Shown here one piece after another: positions 10,422-20,707 of a stretch of 64,000 nt of DNA; position 1 is the first letter of the stretch; each line of letters starts with the position of its first letter. Source of the stretch: Carpediemonas membranifera (lineage: Eukaryota > Fornicata); contig JAHDYR010000002.1 in NCBI GenBank assembly GCA_019828565.1, forward strand, positions 62,001-126,000, written 5' to 3'. Both the position numbers and the translations under genes were made by a program. Below the pieces are notes generated by a model that was given only the letters and a program-made list of their open reading frames with translations, did no database searches and had not been told where the DNA came from.

Positions 10422-12972
10422 ATGCACATTGTCATACAGACCTTCATTGGCACTGTCTACGACAATACTGGCCCTCCAAGGACTGCAGAGCGTATGAACT
10501 ACATTCTCGCTCATACATACCTCTCCCTTGTTGGTATTGGCGGAAATACACAGGATCGAGGCCGCCAGCGCCGAGAATTCCGTGAACTCATCTTGGAAAT
10601 GGCTAACCAGGGCCTATTTGCGGACATGGAGGTCGATCCGAGATTTTTCGCCGACCCGCACGACTCTCGACCCTTCTTGCGTGCAGTACGTTCCCATAGA
10701 GGAGTCGCCCCGACCTTCGATGTCTTCGTACGTGACCACGCGCGTATTGCTGTCACCCACGAACGCTTGCGGAGACAGCACGAGGTCTCAACTGAGGAAA
10801 CTGACAACTACAAGCAGATTTTTGGAGCTTGTTTCTATCCTGATGTACATCAAGTCGGGTTGTAACGCAACCCATGAGCTCTTTAAGCTCATCCGTAGTC
10901 TTTCTGCGCGACTTCATATGCCAATCATCTCCAGCAAGGCTGCTGATATCTTCGTGAAGCAGTTGCAGGTCAATATCACCAAGATCAACGGCCTGGTTGC
11001 AGCGCTGACTAGACCAGAGGTTGCTTTCTTGGGTCATCTCGTCCCTGTGGAGTCTGTCACAGTCAACACGACCTGGCGGTGGGGCAGAAATGGCACAAAG
11101 TCGAGACTCGAGTGCACCAATCGCCTAACGGTGGACGAGGGTGTCGATATCCAGCCCCTGACGGACGCGGAGAACGTCATTGACTTCAAGTGGGAGAAGC
11201 CAATGCTTGATCTTCACTACGAGACGAGCGATGAGGCCACAAGTCATCGCCCTGAGCTCAAGCAGACCCAGGTAGTCACCCTCGGCAAGCGGCTCAACAG
11301 CTCCACATGGGACAAGGTTGATCGAGTCTGGTTTGATGCCGTTCGTTACCTCAAGCAAGCTGTTCGCCACCCGGAATGGCTCGAGTCGGACCAGCCCAAC
11401 TACGTTCGATGCAAGAACGCCCTTGGCAACAGGGTTGGAGTCACGTTTAGCCCCATGAAGATCCTACTATGGCTTGACGGGTGGAAAGGGGGTTCTGCTG
11501 CCTTCAAGCTCCGCATCTACGACCCCACAGGCTTCACATTCCCCAACAAGATTACTCCACCTTTCCGTATAGTCGAGTATATGGGTAGCGAGGGTGATTT
11601 GTTGATGGAAGAGTCTCTTTCTCGCGTCGAGAAGGAGATTGAGCGCCTATACACGAGTCAGATACCCATCAGAGACACTGGTGAGGTCACGATCTTCGAC
11701 CATGTCATCGTCATGGGCGATCATGCCGCCCTCCGCCACATGCTGTCCAGAAAGTCGGGCCGGCCCAACTATCCACACCCTTGCAACACGATTTACCACA
11801 AAAAGTAAGGCGCTCCACCCGATAGCAGGCCGCCATCGTCTCACCATCAAGGACAACCTGGACGATAAGACAGCATACCAGGCTGAAGTCGACGACCCGA
11901 ACCGAGTTCAAGATGTACTTGCAATCTATGGCGATTTCACCAATGAACGCATGGTATTCGAGAATTGTAGTGTCATCCCTCTTGAGAAGATCGTCATATG
12001 CCCTCCATTCATGCACGACTCGCACCGTTTACTCGAGCAGGTTGCCCATATCTGTGGTTCTTTCAAGAAGCATCCCACCACCCGCGGGTCCCGCGAGGAG
12101 ATCATCCAGAATAAGCTCCTCAACCTCAAGCTTGGCCGTATGTCGTCCATGCGAAGCATCGATAGGACCGTAGGTTGTAACGAGCAGTCGTCCGCACGTG
12201 TAAGGATGGCTGCCACGACCAAGAGGACTACGTTGCTCTCCCTGAGTGCATTCAAGATATCATTCGGCTCATTGGCTACCTCCAGGCCATGTACTACTCG
12301 TCCGAACCTGTGACTGACGCGGCTGTCGCGTTTCACTTCATGGCTGCCGCAGTGGCCCACCTCATTCACGTCACGATTGCGTTCATTCCTAACAAGGATA
12401 AGACTTCCATATCCCTGCTATCAAGCAGCGAAGCGAAGACGAAGGAGAAACCGTGCGCTGAGAACCTCTACAGCATCAGCAGACTCACGACGCAGCCCCT
12501 GTGCCACAAGCATCTCAAGGTGCCGCTGTTCTATATCCTAGAGGAGTACTTTGAGCGAGAGTTCATCAAGAACCAGGAGGTAGCAGCCAAGTTGCACAGG
12601 AAGGCAGTCCTTGAGGGCATTTGCTTGATCGAGCAGACAACTCTCGCGTGTTCCTTCCTGACGGGCATGCGTTCTTTTGGTCGGCAGGACTACTCTGTCC
12701 CCCAGCTCCAGCGACTCAAGTGTGTGCGAGTTCACGACTGCTGTAAGGATGCGAAGCATTGGTTTGGTGTCCGCACACTGACCACCGTGACCTTCGAGCC
12801 AACTCGTGAGATGATCCAGACCTTTCAGGAGACTGTTGATGAAGTGTGGGAGTTTGTAGAAGAGCATACGACGCTGACGTGGGGTGAGGAGGGCACGATG
12901 TCATGCAGTCTGGCGGACCATGGCATAGAGTTAGTTTGCTGCCTGTGTGGAGAGTGTAGCAGACAGAATTGA
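10422..12972 (+). CDS. T1 candidate transposase (large protein, frame broken)
   Basis: Starts at ATG 10422 (MHIVIQTFIGTVYDNTG). The coding signal switches frame near 10825 (at a run of five T), at 11805 (run of A, after NTIYHKK) and near 12180-12220, where a 26-nt intron or an indel could join the parts. The joined product would be about 830 residues. The middle has an RNase-H-fold-like layout: LLWLDGWKGG...KLRIYDPTGF, then VIVMGDHAALRHMLSRKSGR followed by a Cys and a conserved-looking helical C-terminal half. Two Asp in those places and its position as first gene in a TIR element make it the best transposase candidate. I cannot assign a superfamily or point to the third acidic residue with certainty. 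It might instead be a different T1-specific protein. Confidence 0.45.
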
Positions 12973-13030
12973 GGCATCCGCGTGATATAAAGTGATGTAA
13001 GATGGTTCCGTGATAAATTCATTCATTTTT

Positions 13031-13098
13031 CATATGTGCCACTTTTTTTCATGAATGGCACATTTCACATTTCGCAGGTTTCACAAAAGTTTGTGAAA
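13031..13098 (+). promoter_or_regulatory. Inverted repeats directly upstream of the GNAT-like gene
   Basis: GTGCCA and TGGCAC arms surround CTTTTTTTCATGAA (13036-13061). They are followed by TTTCACAAA (13079-13087), AG, TTTGTGAAA (13090-13098). The ATG comes immediately after at 13099. Confidence 0.6.
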
Positions 13099-14057
13099 AT
13101 GAACCAAACGGGGAAAGAATCTTGGACAGAGGATACTCTTGCAGCCCATAAGGCTTATATACAGTACGTAAGACTTTCTGATAAGTCAGACATCATCCCC
13201 AGTGTCCGTACGTTTTTTTAAGCAGGACGTTGCCACGAGAGGAGTTGATGACATCGATCATCGCTTCTTCATGTTTGTTCACCCAGTGTTGCCCAGGTAT
13301 TTACCCAGATTGGTTGCGATTCGTGACTGCAAGACTGATTCCATCATTTCGGCCTTGTTGCTCACGAAGGAGTCATACAACACCGAAGCTACTGATGAAA
13401 CCCCTTCCGAGCTGCGCCAGGACTTATATGTTGTGGTTATTCGCACGGCATTCTATGCCAGGGGCAATGGTCTCGCCACGATTCTTCTTTCGGTTGCCTC
13501 TGCCGGACAGAGGATCCGCCTGCAGTGTGTAAGTTCTCTTGTGCCAGCCTACCAGCGTATGGGGATGTCCATCTCCAAGCAAAAGTCCACGATGGAGTAC
13601 CTGGATGATGCGAAACTGGTGACCATGGAGGCAACATACGGCCCGAACAAGTGGACGAAGCTCGGGGAGAGTCTCGTTGCTTGCCATGGATATGCCATGA
13701 AGTCCTGGAGGGCTCCCCCGTCCGTCGACTACGGTACGGCTTTTCACTTCTGTGGACCAGGTCCAGCCTCCCCCAAAGAGAACCCAAGCCACCCAACCCA
13801 CCCTGCCCACCAAGCCCTCGGACAAGCTCAACCGCTACATTAAGCGTCTGAGGAAGAGTGTTACCCCGCACCCGACGCGCAAGAAGCAACGTGAGATAAT
13901 CATCGCCCTTTACGACAGCAACCGAAGGGATTTGGTCCAAAAGATCGTGGATAAGAGATCAAAGATGCGTAAGGATTACCAGAAAGAGAACTATTTCGAG
14001 GAAGAGTGGTACCATCTGCTGTCTGAGAAGGAAGATGAGGAAGAGAATGAAGATTAA
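13099..14057 (+). CDS. GNAT-like N-acetyltransferase with basic C-terminal tail (frame broken)
   Basis: ATG at 13099 (MNQTGKESWTEDTLAAHKAY). The frame breaks at a run of seven T (13209-13215) and again between about 13740 and 13845, at a C-rich stretch, before a lysine/arginine-rich tail (KPSDKLNRYIKRLRKS) ending at 14057. The central part has the GNAT layout: a strand DLYVVVIRTAF, then RGNGLATILL (acetyl-CoA pyrophosphate loop, R-x-x-G-x-A type) and LVPAYQRMGM (the Y-x-x-x-G of the last strand). The family transfers acetyl groups to amines of proteins or small molecules; the target is unknown. Lies 126 bases after the first T1 gene, same strand. No counterpart is seen in T1b or T2. Confidence 0.5.
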
Positions 14058-14077
14058 ATGAAGAAGCAGTCGATTTA

Positions 14078-14765
14078 TTACTCATTTGAGTTGACGTTAG
14101 CTGCGTGGAAGAGCAGGAGGCTCGCGTAAACGGGTATACGCAGAACATCACGAGCCTCTGCAGCGGCACGGGCAGCGTTCCTCTTCTCAATCACAGCGGC
14201 GAGGTCCTTGAAGGTCTTCGAGTGCTTCTTGAGGACAAGCTGCGGACGCTCGAAGATGAGCTTAGAGTCCTTGCGGCACACACTCTCCAGAAGGACCTCT
14301 CTGACCTTGTCGACAGAGATACCAAGCCTCTGGGCGACGAAGGCGTAAGCGCGGGGGGCGGACCGACTGAGGGATGCCGTGGAACAGCTCGCGGTACTCA
14401 CGGACAGTTGCCAAGAGAGGGCTGCCATGGTCGACCTCATCTCCTTCGGCGTCCAGGCTGATGAGGGCCCTGAAGCGCTTCTCCTTGGCCTCAGAAGACT
14501 CGCCCTTGAACTGCGCCATGATCTTCTCGATGCTGTCGAGAGTACGGAACTCCGCTTCATCCCTAAGATCCTCCGGAACGAATGTGGGGAGGTCATTGGG
14601 GCGTCTGTCAACCACCTCATTGCAAATGCGGTTTCCGGTGGCGACATCGGCAGCGGAGATGCTTCCAGCAGCGTGCTTCTTCTCTAAGTAAGTAGAAATC
14701 ATTTCCACAGCGTTTAGACGCTTTCTGCCCTTGCTCTTAGCAGTATTACTCCGTTTCGGAGGCAT
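14078..14765 (-). CDS. T1 gene of unknown function, basic/helical (one frame break)
   Basis: Starts at ATG 14765 (MPPKRSNTAKSKGRKRLNAV). A one-base break occurs at the run of C near 14361; the second half (RAYAFVAQRLGISVDKVREV) runs to a stop at 14078. About 228 residues once joined. The basic start suggests nuclear entry or DNA contact, and AQRLGISVDKVREV looks like a helix-turn-helix-type segment (weak). It faces the GNAT gene (convergent) and occupies the same slot, minus strand left of OTU, as different unknown genes at 25104 (T1b) and 51800 (T2). Family not recognised. Confidence 0.5.
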
Positions 14766-14784
14766 AACGTTTCTTCAAGGTGCA

Positions 14785-15130
14785 CTTTTATGCTCGCAAC
14801 GAAATTAGAAAACCAAACGAAGAAAGGAGAAGAGTATCGATCCTCAAACGCTGGCAAGCATGTGTATATCACTAAAAACAACATCATGAGAGCTCTGTGG
14901 CCTCGAATGGCCTGTAATAGAACCTAAACAACATCAACAATTGTAACTCGTCGAGGAAGCGTTGAGATGAACTATAAACGCGGGAATGGATCAAACAATG
15001 GATTTAAGAGTGGCATACAAGGCCAGAATACCGCAATTATCGTCCGTTGATCCACGTGACCTCCATCTTGGTCGGTATCCAGAGAAAGCCCTTCAGACGC
15101 TCGCAACACAACATTTAGAAGACTTATCGT
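14785..15130. other. Non-coding block conserved between T1 and T2
   Basis: The stretch from about 15013 to 15118 matches 53839-53940 at roughly 90 percent, and flanking fragments (TTTATGCTCGCAACGA, CCTAAACAACATCAA) recur in the same order upstream. In both elements it lies between the minus-strand unknown gene and the OTU gene. Differences fall at all codon positions, so it is more likely a DNA or RNA element than a gene. Confidence 0.65.
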
Positions 15131-15296
15131 GAATGGCTCCTTCCATGATGGACCTTCACCTGGACATGCCATCTCTGACATGTCCAATGGTCTCCATTGA
15201 GCTCGCATTCATCCCTCTGAGCATCCGCCCCATGGTCCAATCAGATGCCCAATCAAAATTCTGCACCGAAGTGCCCCGAGGACCTCCTCTTAGTTC

Positions 15297-15469
15297 ATAA
15301 GGCTCTCAGAGCCTTATACACCAATTCGAAATCGTGTATAAGGCTCTCAGAGCCTAATGAATCTCCCGCGCGCCGTTGCCTACCGATACTGGTCATTTTT
15401 CCGCATGAGTTTATTAGGCTCTCAGAGCCTTATGAATTTTTTTCATTAGGTCCTGAGAGCCTTATAATC
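15297..15469 (+). promoter_or_regulatory. Four CTCTCAGAG palindromes ending at the OTU start codon
   Basis: ATAAGGCTCTCAGAGCCTTA (15297-15316), a near-identical copy at 15337-15355, one at 15412-15432 and a degenerate one at 15446-15465. The last two form an inverted repeat around GAATTTTTTTCAT and end four bases before ATG 15470. They read as repeated operator-like sites. Confidence 0.7.
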
Positions 15470-16843
15470 ATGCAATCGGTTTTCGACTTCTACATGCTCT
15501 TGAAGCGTTCGAAAACGTTTGGTAAGCAGTTCTTTATCTTCTATGACAGCGCTGAGATCAGTCAGGCCTCATCAAACGCGCAGGAGATGATCAAGTGCTC
15601 ACTTCTTCGTAAGTTCCTTCTGCCCGATGACAAGATCCTCACCGCCCTTCTTCGTGATCGTAAGTACTTTCCCCATACCTTTTTACACAGATATTGGCTG
15701 GAAAACGCTTCGCAAGCTCTTCAGGTCGCCTCACCTTATCCTGCACCTAAGAGAAACTGCCGAGGCTCAGCTTGAGCTGATCACGACATCGGCTGAGCTG
15801 AAGAAGGTCATGGGAGATCATGCCTACGACAGCCTTGTCCAGAAGGTCCGCCGAGAAGTGTCTTCGGATCACGAGCACGACGTTGGAGGTAAGTACTCCA
15901 AATAACTCCTGCTTATTCAGTCCTTTCGCTGCTCCGTGAGCGCATAATGCGCAAGGTGAAGCCAGGAAGGTCGGGGGTCGTCCGTTCGTTCAAGAACAAC
16001 GCCGAGCCTGAGCTGTCGGACCCGGTCGACGTGCAGTTCGACCGGATAAGGCACCTGGACGCGCTTCTGATGGACTCTCCCGTCCACAGAAGTACCCTGA
16101 GTGGCACATCGCGCCTCCTGCGCCGCCATCTTGCCGTGGAACACAACGGTGCGATCCGTGATTTGAAGAGGGAGCTTTGGCGAGCCCGGGCCAAGATTGA
16201 AAAGCTCGAGACGGAGAAGCTTGTGCCCTTGAAGAAGGAGGCTGAGGTCATAGACCTGGATCGGGAGGCTTTGGTGGCCGCAGACCCCAAAGATGACGTC
16301 CAGACCATCATGGAGAAGACCGCTAAGAAGTTTAAGAACGATACAAGCTCTCTGAAGCGGTCTGAGGTGCCTGGGGATGGCTCATGCATTCTCAGCGCCA
16401 TGCATCTCATCAGGACTGGGTCCCAGCCTACTGTTGGTGAGAAGCTTCAGCTGTACGAGGACATCCGATCCTTCTGTGAGGGCAAGGGGTTCGAGGGCGA
16501 CCCGTTCTCTGAGATGCCTGGCTCCCCTTTCCCCTGGGCAGACCATGAGGCCATCCAGGCCAGTGTAGAGCTGAGTCACACTCCGGTAATCATCACCCAG
16601 ATCGACGAGGACCTTACCTGCCTCTGGGTCCACAAAGGTTGGGAAGATTCAGAGTTCTTGCCCATCCAGGATGCGACGCTGGACAAGATCTTAGGTCTTT
16701 GTGAGAGCATGAAGCTCACTCAGTTCATCGTCATCGAGAATCTTCATGCCTGTGTCTACAGTCTTCCGGACCGCAAGCGCAAGGCAGCTGCCGCAGAGCC
16801 CGAGAAGCGTGCTACTCGTCCGGAGGATGTCACCCGCTCATAA
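15470..16843 (+). CDS. OTU-like cysteine protease (T1), two tiny introns
   Basis: ATG at 15470 (MQSVFDFYMLLKRSKTFG). Introns 15660-15690 (31 nt, GTAAGT...ACACAG) and 15889-15920 (32 nt, GTAAGT...TTCAG) keep the frame; the product is about 436 residues. The N-terminal 290 residues are helical with a charged coiled-coil-like segment (RELWRARAKIEKLETEK). The C-terminal domain has the OTU signature: VPGDGSCILSAM (Asp and catalytic Cys), ADHEAIQASVEL, and NLHACVYSL (His). OTU proteases usually cleave ubiquitin chains, so a deubiquitinase role is likely but not shown. T1b (25539) and T2 (54382) carry diverged homologues. Intact. Confidence 0.72.
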
Positions 16844-16873
16844 ATGATTGATTGAATTGATATCTCTTCAAGT

Positions 16874-17826
16874 TTATTCACTCTTGCCTTGAGTCATGCG
16901 CGCAGTGTGGAAGCGCTTACGGGCGGGGTTGGACTTGGTCTTCCGCTTGCGGGGCTGCGGCTTGACCTGCAGTATTTTGAACTGCTCCACCTTTCGAGCG
17001 AGGTAGTGAGGGTCATCTATGGCGAGACTCTTGAAGCGAGCAACCGGGTGCTCCTCTTCATCGGCCTCAAAGTAGGTCTCGCCATAATCGATGCGCAAGA
17101 ACTCGCCGCGAACGATGTTGGCAGTGGCCCTGACCGATATCACTGGCAGGCCATCCACCAAGACGTCCACGAACTCACATTTGACATCGTCAGGGCTGTG
17201 GTTAATCAGGTGGACACCCGCTGCGGCCGACATGGCATCGACGGCGACCTGACTGTCAGCGAATGACATGCTGTGTAATGGTAATGGAATATGCGAAACA
17301 AACACCATCTGGCCGTTGTTGCTGGCCGTCTCAGCATCGGGAATCAGCTTCCCGAAGTATATGCCGAGACATGTGCCAGCTGAGATATCCTCAGTGGCAA
17401 TCATGCCTCGGCCGACGCTCTGCGTCCGATTGAGGGCCGGATGGTCGGGCTCCTGGGTCAGACGGGGGTCGCAACGGGTCTCGGATGAGATCCAGGCCGG
17501 AGCAGGAATGGCCTGAAGGCTTATCTCATCCGAAATCAGCCGCTTGACGTCCTGCAGGTCTGAACCCGGGTAGAACATGCGTCCACCTAGGGTGGACGTG
17601 CATGACGGACCCCTCGACGGAGTCCTCCTCGGCTTCAGACGAGCTGGATGAATGGGAAGGCGACTCGGGAGGCGGAGGAGGAGGTGATGCTGCCGTTACA
17701 GTCGTTTCCGCAGGACGTTGATCCTGCGGAGAAGCAGATGACTCAAAAAGTCTTGTTGGGTGGATTTTGAGTCCTTCTCTTACCTACCGGTTGCTGCTTC
17801 CTTGCGGGCATCTTTCTTCTCGCCAT
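16874..17826 (-). CDS. SET-domain protein (T1), one intron, one frame break
   Basis: Starts at ATG 17826 (MARRKMPARKQQP); intron 17787-17724 (64 nt, GTAGGT...CCGCAG). An acidic, Ser/Pro-rich linker follows, then a one-base break near 17585, then the SET domain: GRGMIATEDISAGTCLGIY, HLINHSPDD (the NHS cofactor/active-site motif) and EFLRIDYGETYF (catalytic Tyr region), ending in a basic tail (RKRKTKSNPARKR). SET proteins methylate lysines, mostly on histones. No Cys-rich post-SET is visible. The T1b homologue at 26583 shares the MARRK start and layout. Convergent with OTU, whose stop is 31 bases away. Confidence 0.78.
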
Positions 17827-18021
17827 ATCTTCGTTCTCTTTTTTTCTCGCAACTCCCGATCCGAAGAACAGGCGCATCGCTGATCAGATCCGAACAATAC
17901 TGCAGTAGCATGCATAAATAGTGTAGCAATGAAGGTATACCTCTTTACTTGGATCAAAAAGCTTGTCCTTTGCTTCAAATCAAAATGTGCCATTCATGAA
18001 AAAAAAATTGGCACATTGCAA
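17827..18021. promoter_or_regulatory. Divergent promoter region between SET and caspase-like genes, with hairpin
   Basis: AATGTGCCA (17984-17992) pairs with TGGCACATT (18009-18017) around a loop TTCATGAAAAAAAAAT. The caspase-like ATG is at 18022, four bases later. On the SET side, TCTTCG and CGAAGA flank a T-run directly beside the SET ATG. Confidence 0.65.
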
Positions 18022-19026
18022 ATGGACGAGAAATACGGAGAATTCGGCACGCGACGCATCAGTAAGGACCAAGAAGTCTTTGAATGTGTCTGTGGTAAGG
18101 TTCAGCTCAGGCGTGGACATCGCGGGATCGGTTTCAAGTCTTCTTCCTCTCACGAGTGTCCTTTTACAACAGAGAAGTTGATTAACCGACGGGTGCTAAT
18201 CACCATCGAGCCGCTGCATGGTTTCGAGACCCCGACTCAGCCCTACCCCGTCTTCCGCGTGGAAAGTCTTGCCAACTCATCTGGCTATCATTTCAAGCTC
18301 AAGACGGCTCTAGAGCTCGTTGATGATGAGTGGCTGACTGCCGTTGCCCGCACCTTTAAGTCTACGTCCCATCTGGCCGAGGTACTTGAGGAGTTGGCGT
18401 CGCAGTACTCTAACTTCGACACTTACTGGGTGATATCGGGTCATTCTGATACAGAAACGTCGCGTATGATCATTGATACGTCTACGAACGAGTTTCTGTA
18501 TCACCATGATCTGGTCCAGCTCATCCTCAGGTCATTCGAGAGCCCTTCCTTGGTGAGATCGACGCGTGTGCGTCTGATTTACTTTGCCACCTGCTCCGGA
18601 CTCGACAGATCTGAGGAGTCTCAGCTGTGCAGTGCTATTTCGACAGCCAAGTACAAGAACACATGCATTATCCTCACTCCTGAGAAGGTTCTGGCGCATG
18701 AGCTTGTTCTCCAGGACGCCTATTGGCTCTACCGCGTGACATGCCTCGACAATCCTCTTTTCTTTCTGACGAAGTACTTCTCTGGCTATCGTTTCGCGCC
18801 TGGCTCAGCAGGAAGACGGATTATAGCCAATGGTTCCTTGTCATTTCCCAACGAGGCCAGGGTCATCATGTCTGAGACTAGCTATGCCCGGCCCATTCCT
18901 CTTCCTGAAATGCAAGACATCGTTTCTGATGTCAACGAGTATGACCCGTTAAGAACCGACCAGAGAAGACTTATGAATGATCGATACATAAGCATGATGA
19001 CCCGTGCGCTTGAGAGAGACGTGTAG
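18022..19026 (+). CDS. Zinc-finger / caspase-like (clan CD) protein, T1
   Basis: An intact frame starting MDEKYGEFGTRRISKDQE at the ATG just after the promoter hairpin; an upstream in-frame ATG at 17929 would swallow the hairpin and is less likely. Residues 1-55 hold a C-x-C ... H-x-C arrangement (FECVCG ... HECPF) that could bind zinc. The C-terminal part has the two hallmarks of caspase/CHAT-like proteases: WVISGHSD (His after SG) and, after a hydrophobic strand, LIYFATCSG (Cys). About 334 residues. Homologue at 27577 keeps both motifs (WVVSGHSE, LIYFATCTG). I infer a protease that may be targeted to DNA or protein by the N-terminal finger; substrate unknown. Confidence 0.6.
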   Translation: MDEKYGEFGTRRISKDQEVFECVCGKVQLRRGHRGIGFKSSSSHECPFTTEKLINRRVLITIEPLHGFETPTQPYPVFRVESLANSSGYHFKLKTALELVDDEWLTAVARTFKSTSHLAEVLEELASQYSNFDTYWVISGHSDTETSRMIIDTSTNEFLYHHDLVQLILRSFESPSLVRSTRVRLIYFATCSGLDRSEESQLCSAISTAKYKNTCIILTPEKVLAHELVLQDAYWLYRVTCLDNPLFFLTKYFSGYRFAPGSAGRRIIANGSLSFPNEARVIMSETSYARPIPLPEMQDIVSDVNEYDPLRTDQRRLMNDRYISMMTRALERDV

Positions 19027-19069
19027 TAAACAGATATATATACAATTTATGATCATCTCTCACTAAACA

Positions 19070-20293
19070 CTAAACAATCGGTCTCATGCCCTCTACTCGC
19101 TTATAGACAACCTTACATTTGCTGCAGAGGGGAACGATGTACAACTTGCCATCAATGGTGTACTGCACTTCCTCAGAGCAATGCTCACAGTACCACCAGT
19201 GACAGCCTCGGCAGCAAAGAAGAGTAGAAGCCTGTTCTTCTGCTTTCTTCGTGTTCTTGGATCTTAGGCCCTTTTTGCACGCCTGGCACTTGTTGCTAGA
19301 GCCGGTAATATAGCACGCGGGACAGTAGTCCTTCTTGCCCTTCGTCCTGACACATTGCTCGTGCAGGAAACCTTTGCAAGCACAGCATCTCCTGAACGTA
19401 GTGCCGTCTGGATTGAAGAACCACTCGGGGGTACCACACACAAGACATCCAAATAGCATTTTGCGCTGATGAAGGCTAAGGAAAGTCGTCTTACATGTCT
19501 CGGGTTCGGTAGGCGGGTCTCTCACACGGGTCTCTGAGACAACGTCGTTGATCAGGACCTTAATACGGTCAACAACAGCATCGGACACGTTGTTAGACAC
19601 CTGCTGCAGATCGTCGTCACCAAGCCTGGGTCGCTTGGCTTCCTCGTCGTCAAAGACGATCTTCTTCCGAACCGGCACCGATCGATCTGTCGTTGACTGA
19701 GGTGTGTCTGCTTCATCACCAACACCAAGTGAAGACAGTTGCGTAGTCGACCGTATCGGTGGGATCTCTGCCTTGATCATCGTAGTCGGGGTCGATTTGA
19801 CCGTTGCCTTTTGCTTGACAGGCTTATATCTCACCCGGTTGATCACAGGCAAGTTCTCAAGGCTGATTGAGTCGGAAACATCGTTCAGTTCAGCATCTGA
19901 GAGAACTTCTGAGAGCATCTGGCGGAACTCGGCATGGCAGGGCTGACTACGGACAGCAATGTGCTGCATGACAGAGCCATTGTACTCCGCAGAGGGTCTA
20001 ACTGCTGTTATAAACGTAGTAACGCCGACAACAGTCGTCCGCCTGACCTGTTCCCGGAGTTCAATTGACTTGAACCCAGGGCATTCGGCGGCGACCCTGC
20101 GCTGGACCTCCAGAAGTACCTTATGGATGTCGCGTGCACTCAAGCCGAGGTCAGTTGCCTCGTCGTCCTCAAATACTGAAGAAACAACGGCTGTAACAAA
20201 TGAACGACGGAGATTTGCGAGCTTACTGTTGCCATACTGTCTGATGGGGGGCGTAGCAGCAATAGGTTCTGGTACAGACACTTCTGAATTCAT
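19070..20293 (-). CDS. Multi-cysteine zinc-finger protein (PHD/RING-like), T1
   Basis: Intact 407-residue frame from ATG 20293 (MNSEVSVPEPIAATPPIR). The first 130 residues are helical; a Ser/Thr/Pro- and Lys-rich linker follows. The last 120 residues hold a dense cysteine array: FGCLVCGTPEWFF, RCCACKGFLHEQCV, YCPACY, KCQACKKG, LLCCRGCHWWYCEHC, LCSKCK. The C-x2-C...H-x2-C spacing is PHD/RING-like, suggesting histone-tail reading or E3 ligase activity, which I cannot tell apart by eye. Convergent with the caspase-like gene. Homologues at 28626 (T1b), 39764 (copy) and 57270-58194 (T2). Confidence 0.7.
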   Translation of the reverse strand: MNSEVSVPEPIAATPPIRQYGNSKLANLRRSFVTAVVSSVFEDDEATDLGLSARDIHKVLLEVQRRVAAECPGFKSIELREQVRRTTVVGVTTFITAVRPSAEYNGSVMQHIAVRSQPCHAEFRQMLSEVLSDAELNDVSDSISLENLPVINRVRYKPVKQKATVKSTPTTMIKAEIPPIRSTTQLSSLGVGDEADTPQSTTDRSVPVRKKIVFDDEEAKRPRLGDDDLQQVSNNVSDAVVDRIKVLINDVVSETRVRDPPTEPETCKTTFLSLHQRKMLFGCLVCGTPEWFFNPDGTTFRRCCACKGFLHEQCVRTKGKKDYCPACYITGSSNKCQACKKGLRSKNTKKAEEQASTLLCCRGCHWWYCEHCSEEVQYTIDGKLYIVPLCSKCKVVYKRVEGMRPIV

Positions 20294-20388
20294 GAGAATT
20301 TCTATCCAAGCTGTTTACGTTGTTACATTTGTCTATTTACGTAGACTCCTGGCATTGACAATACCTAAAACTGCGACATTTGTCGATC

Positions 20389-20605
20389 ATGATTCGAGCA
20401 ACTAGCCACCAAAAAGGTAGAAACGGTAACGTCAGGGCTCGTGGAAGTTGCCAAAGTACAAGATTCTTACCAAATAATCCGAAAAACTGCTCAGGGCTTG
20501 CGAAAGGAAGAAGAAATCAACAAAAAGGTGAATGACACAGAGTTTCTGCTGCAAGAGATACGCGATTTGTTTATAGATGCCATACAGACGATGAGGGACA
20601 AGTAA
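20389..20605 (+). CDS. Small helical protein at T1 right end (frame uncertain at start)
   Basis: Ends KKVNDTEFLLQEIRDLFIDA...RDK and stop at 20605. Aligns with the intact T1b protein at 29881 (RLNDTQHVLEEIGDMFIDG...KDH), which supports it as a real gene. The ATG at 20389 reaches this frame only if one A is added or removed in CACCAAAAAGG, so a sequencing indel is likely. About 70 residues, amphipathic and coiled-coil-like. Divergent from the zinc-finger gene. Function unknown. Confidence 0.5.
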
Positions 20606-20690
20606 AAATGACATTCACTAGCTTTGCTTCTCATTTCACATATTCTTGTGAAATATGTGAAATGTGAAACAGATTCTAGTGAATCTCATT
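20604..20690. repeat. T1 right subterminal hairpin with inner TTTCACA palindromes
   Basis: Outer arms AAAAATGACATTCACTAG (20604-20621) and CTAGTGAATCTCATTTTT (20676-20693, one mismatch) enclose TTTCACA (20634-20640) and three TGTGAAA-type half-sites. T1b has the same architecture with different arm sequence at 30193-30295. Confidence 0.75.
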
Positions 20691-20707
20691 TTTTCTTGCA
20701 CTTTTTG

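Noticed and set aside
10865-13850. Programmed +1 frameshifting at stop codons of the form NNN-TAAG (11805, 13215, 13844), as in Euplotes
   Set aside because: Three sites fit, but the other breaks (14361, 52710, 55330-55430, 59917) have no stop at the shift and lie at homopolymers, so indel error explains more. Accurate reads would decide.
14972-15208. Small gene suggested by the peptide SLDTDQDGGHVD, shared with 53744-54127
   Set aside because: Flanking residues diverge freely and substitutions do not favour silent positions; treated as a non-coding conserved block.
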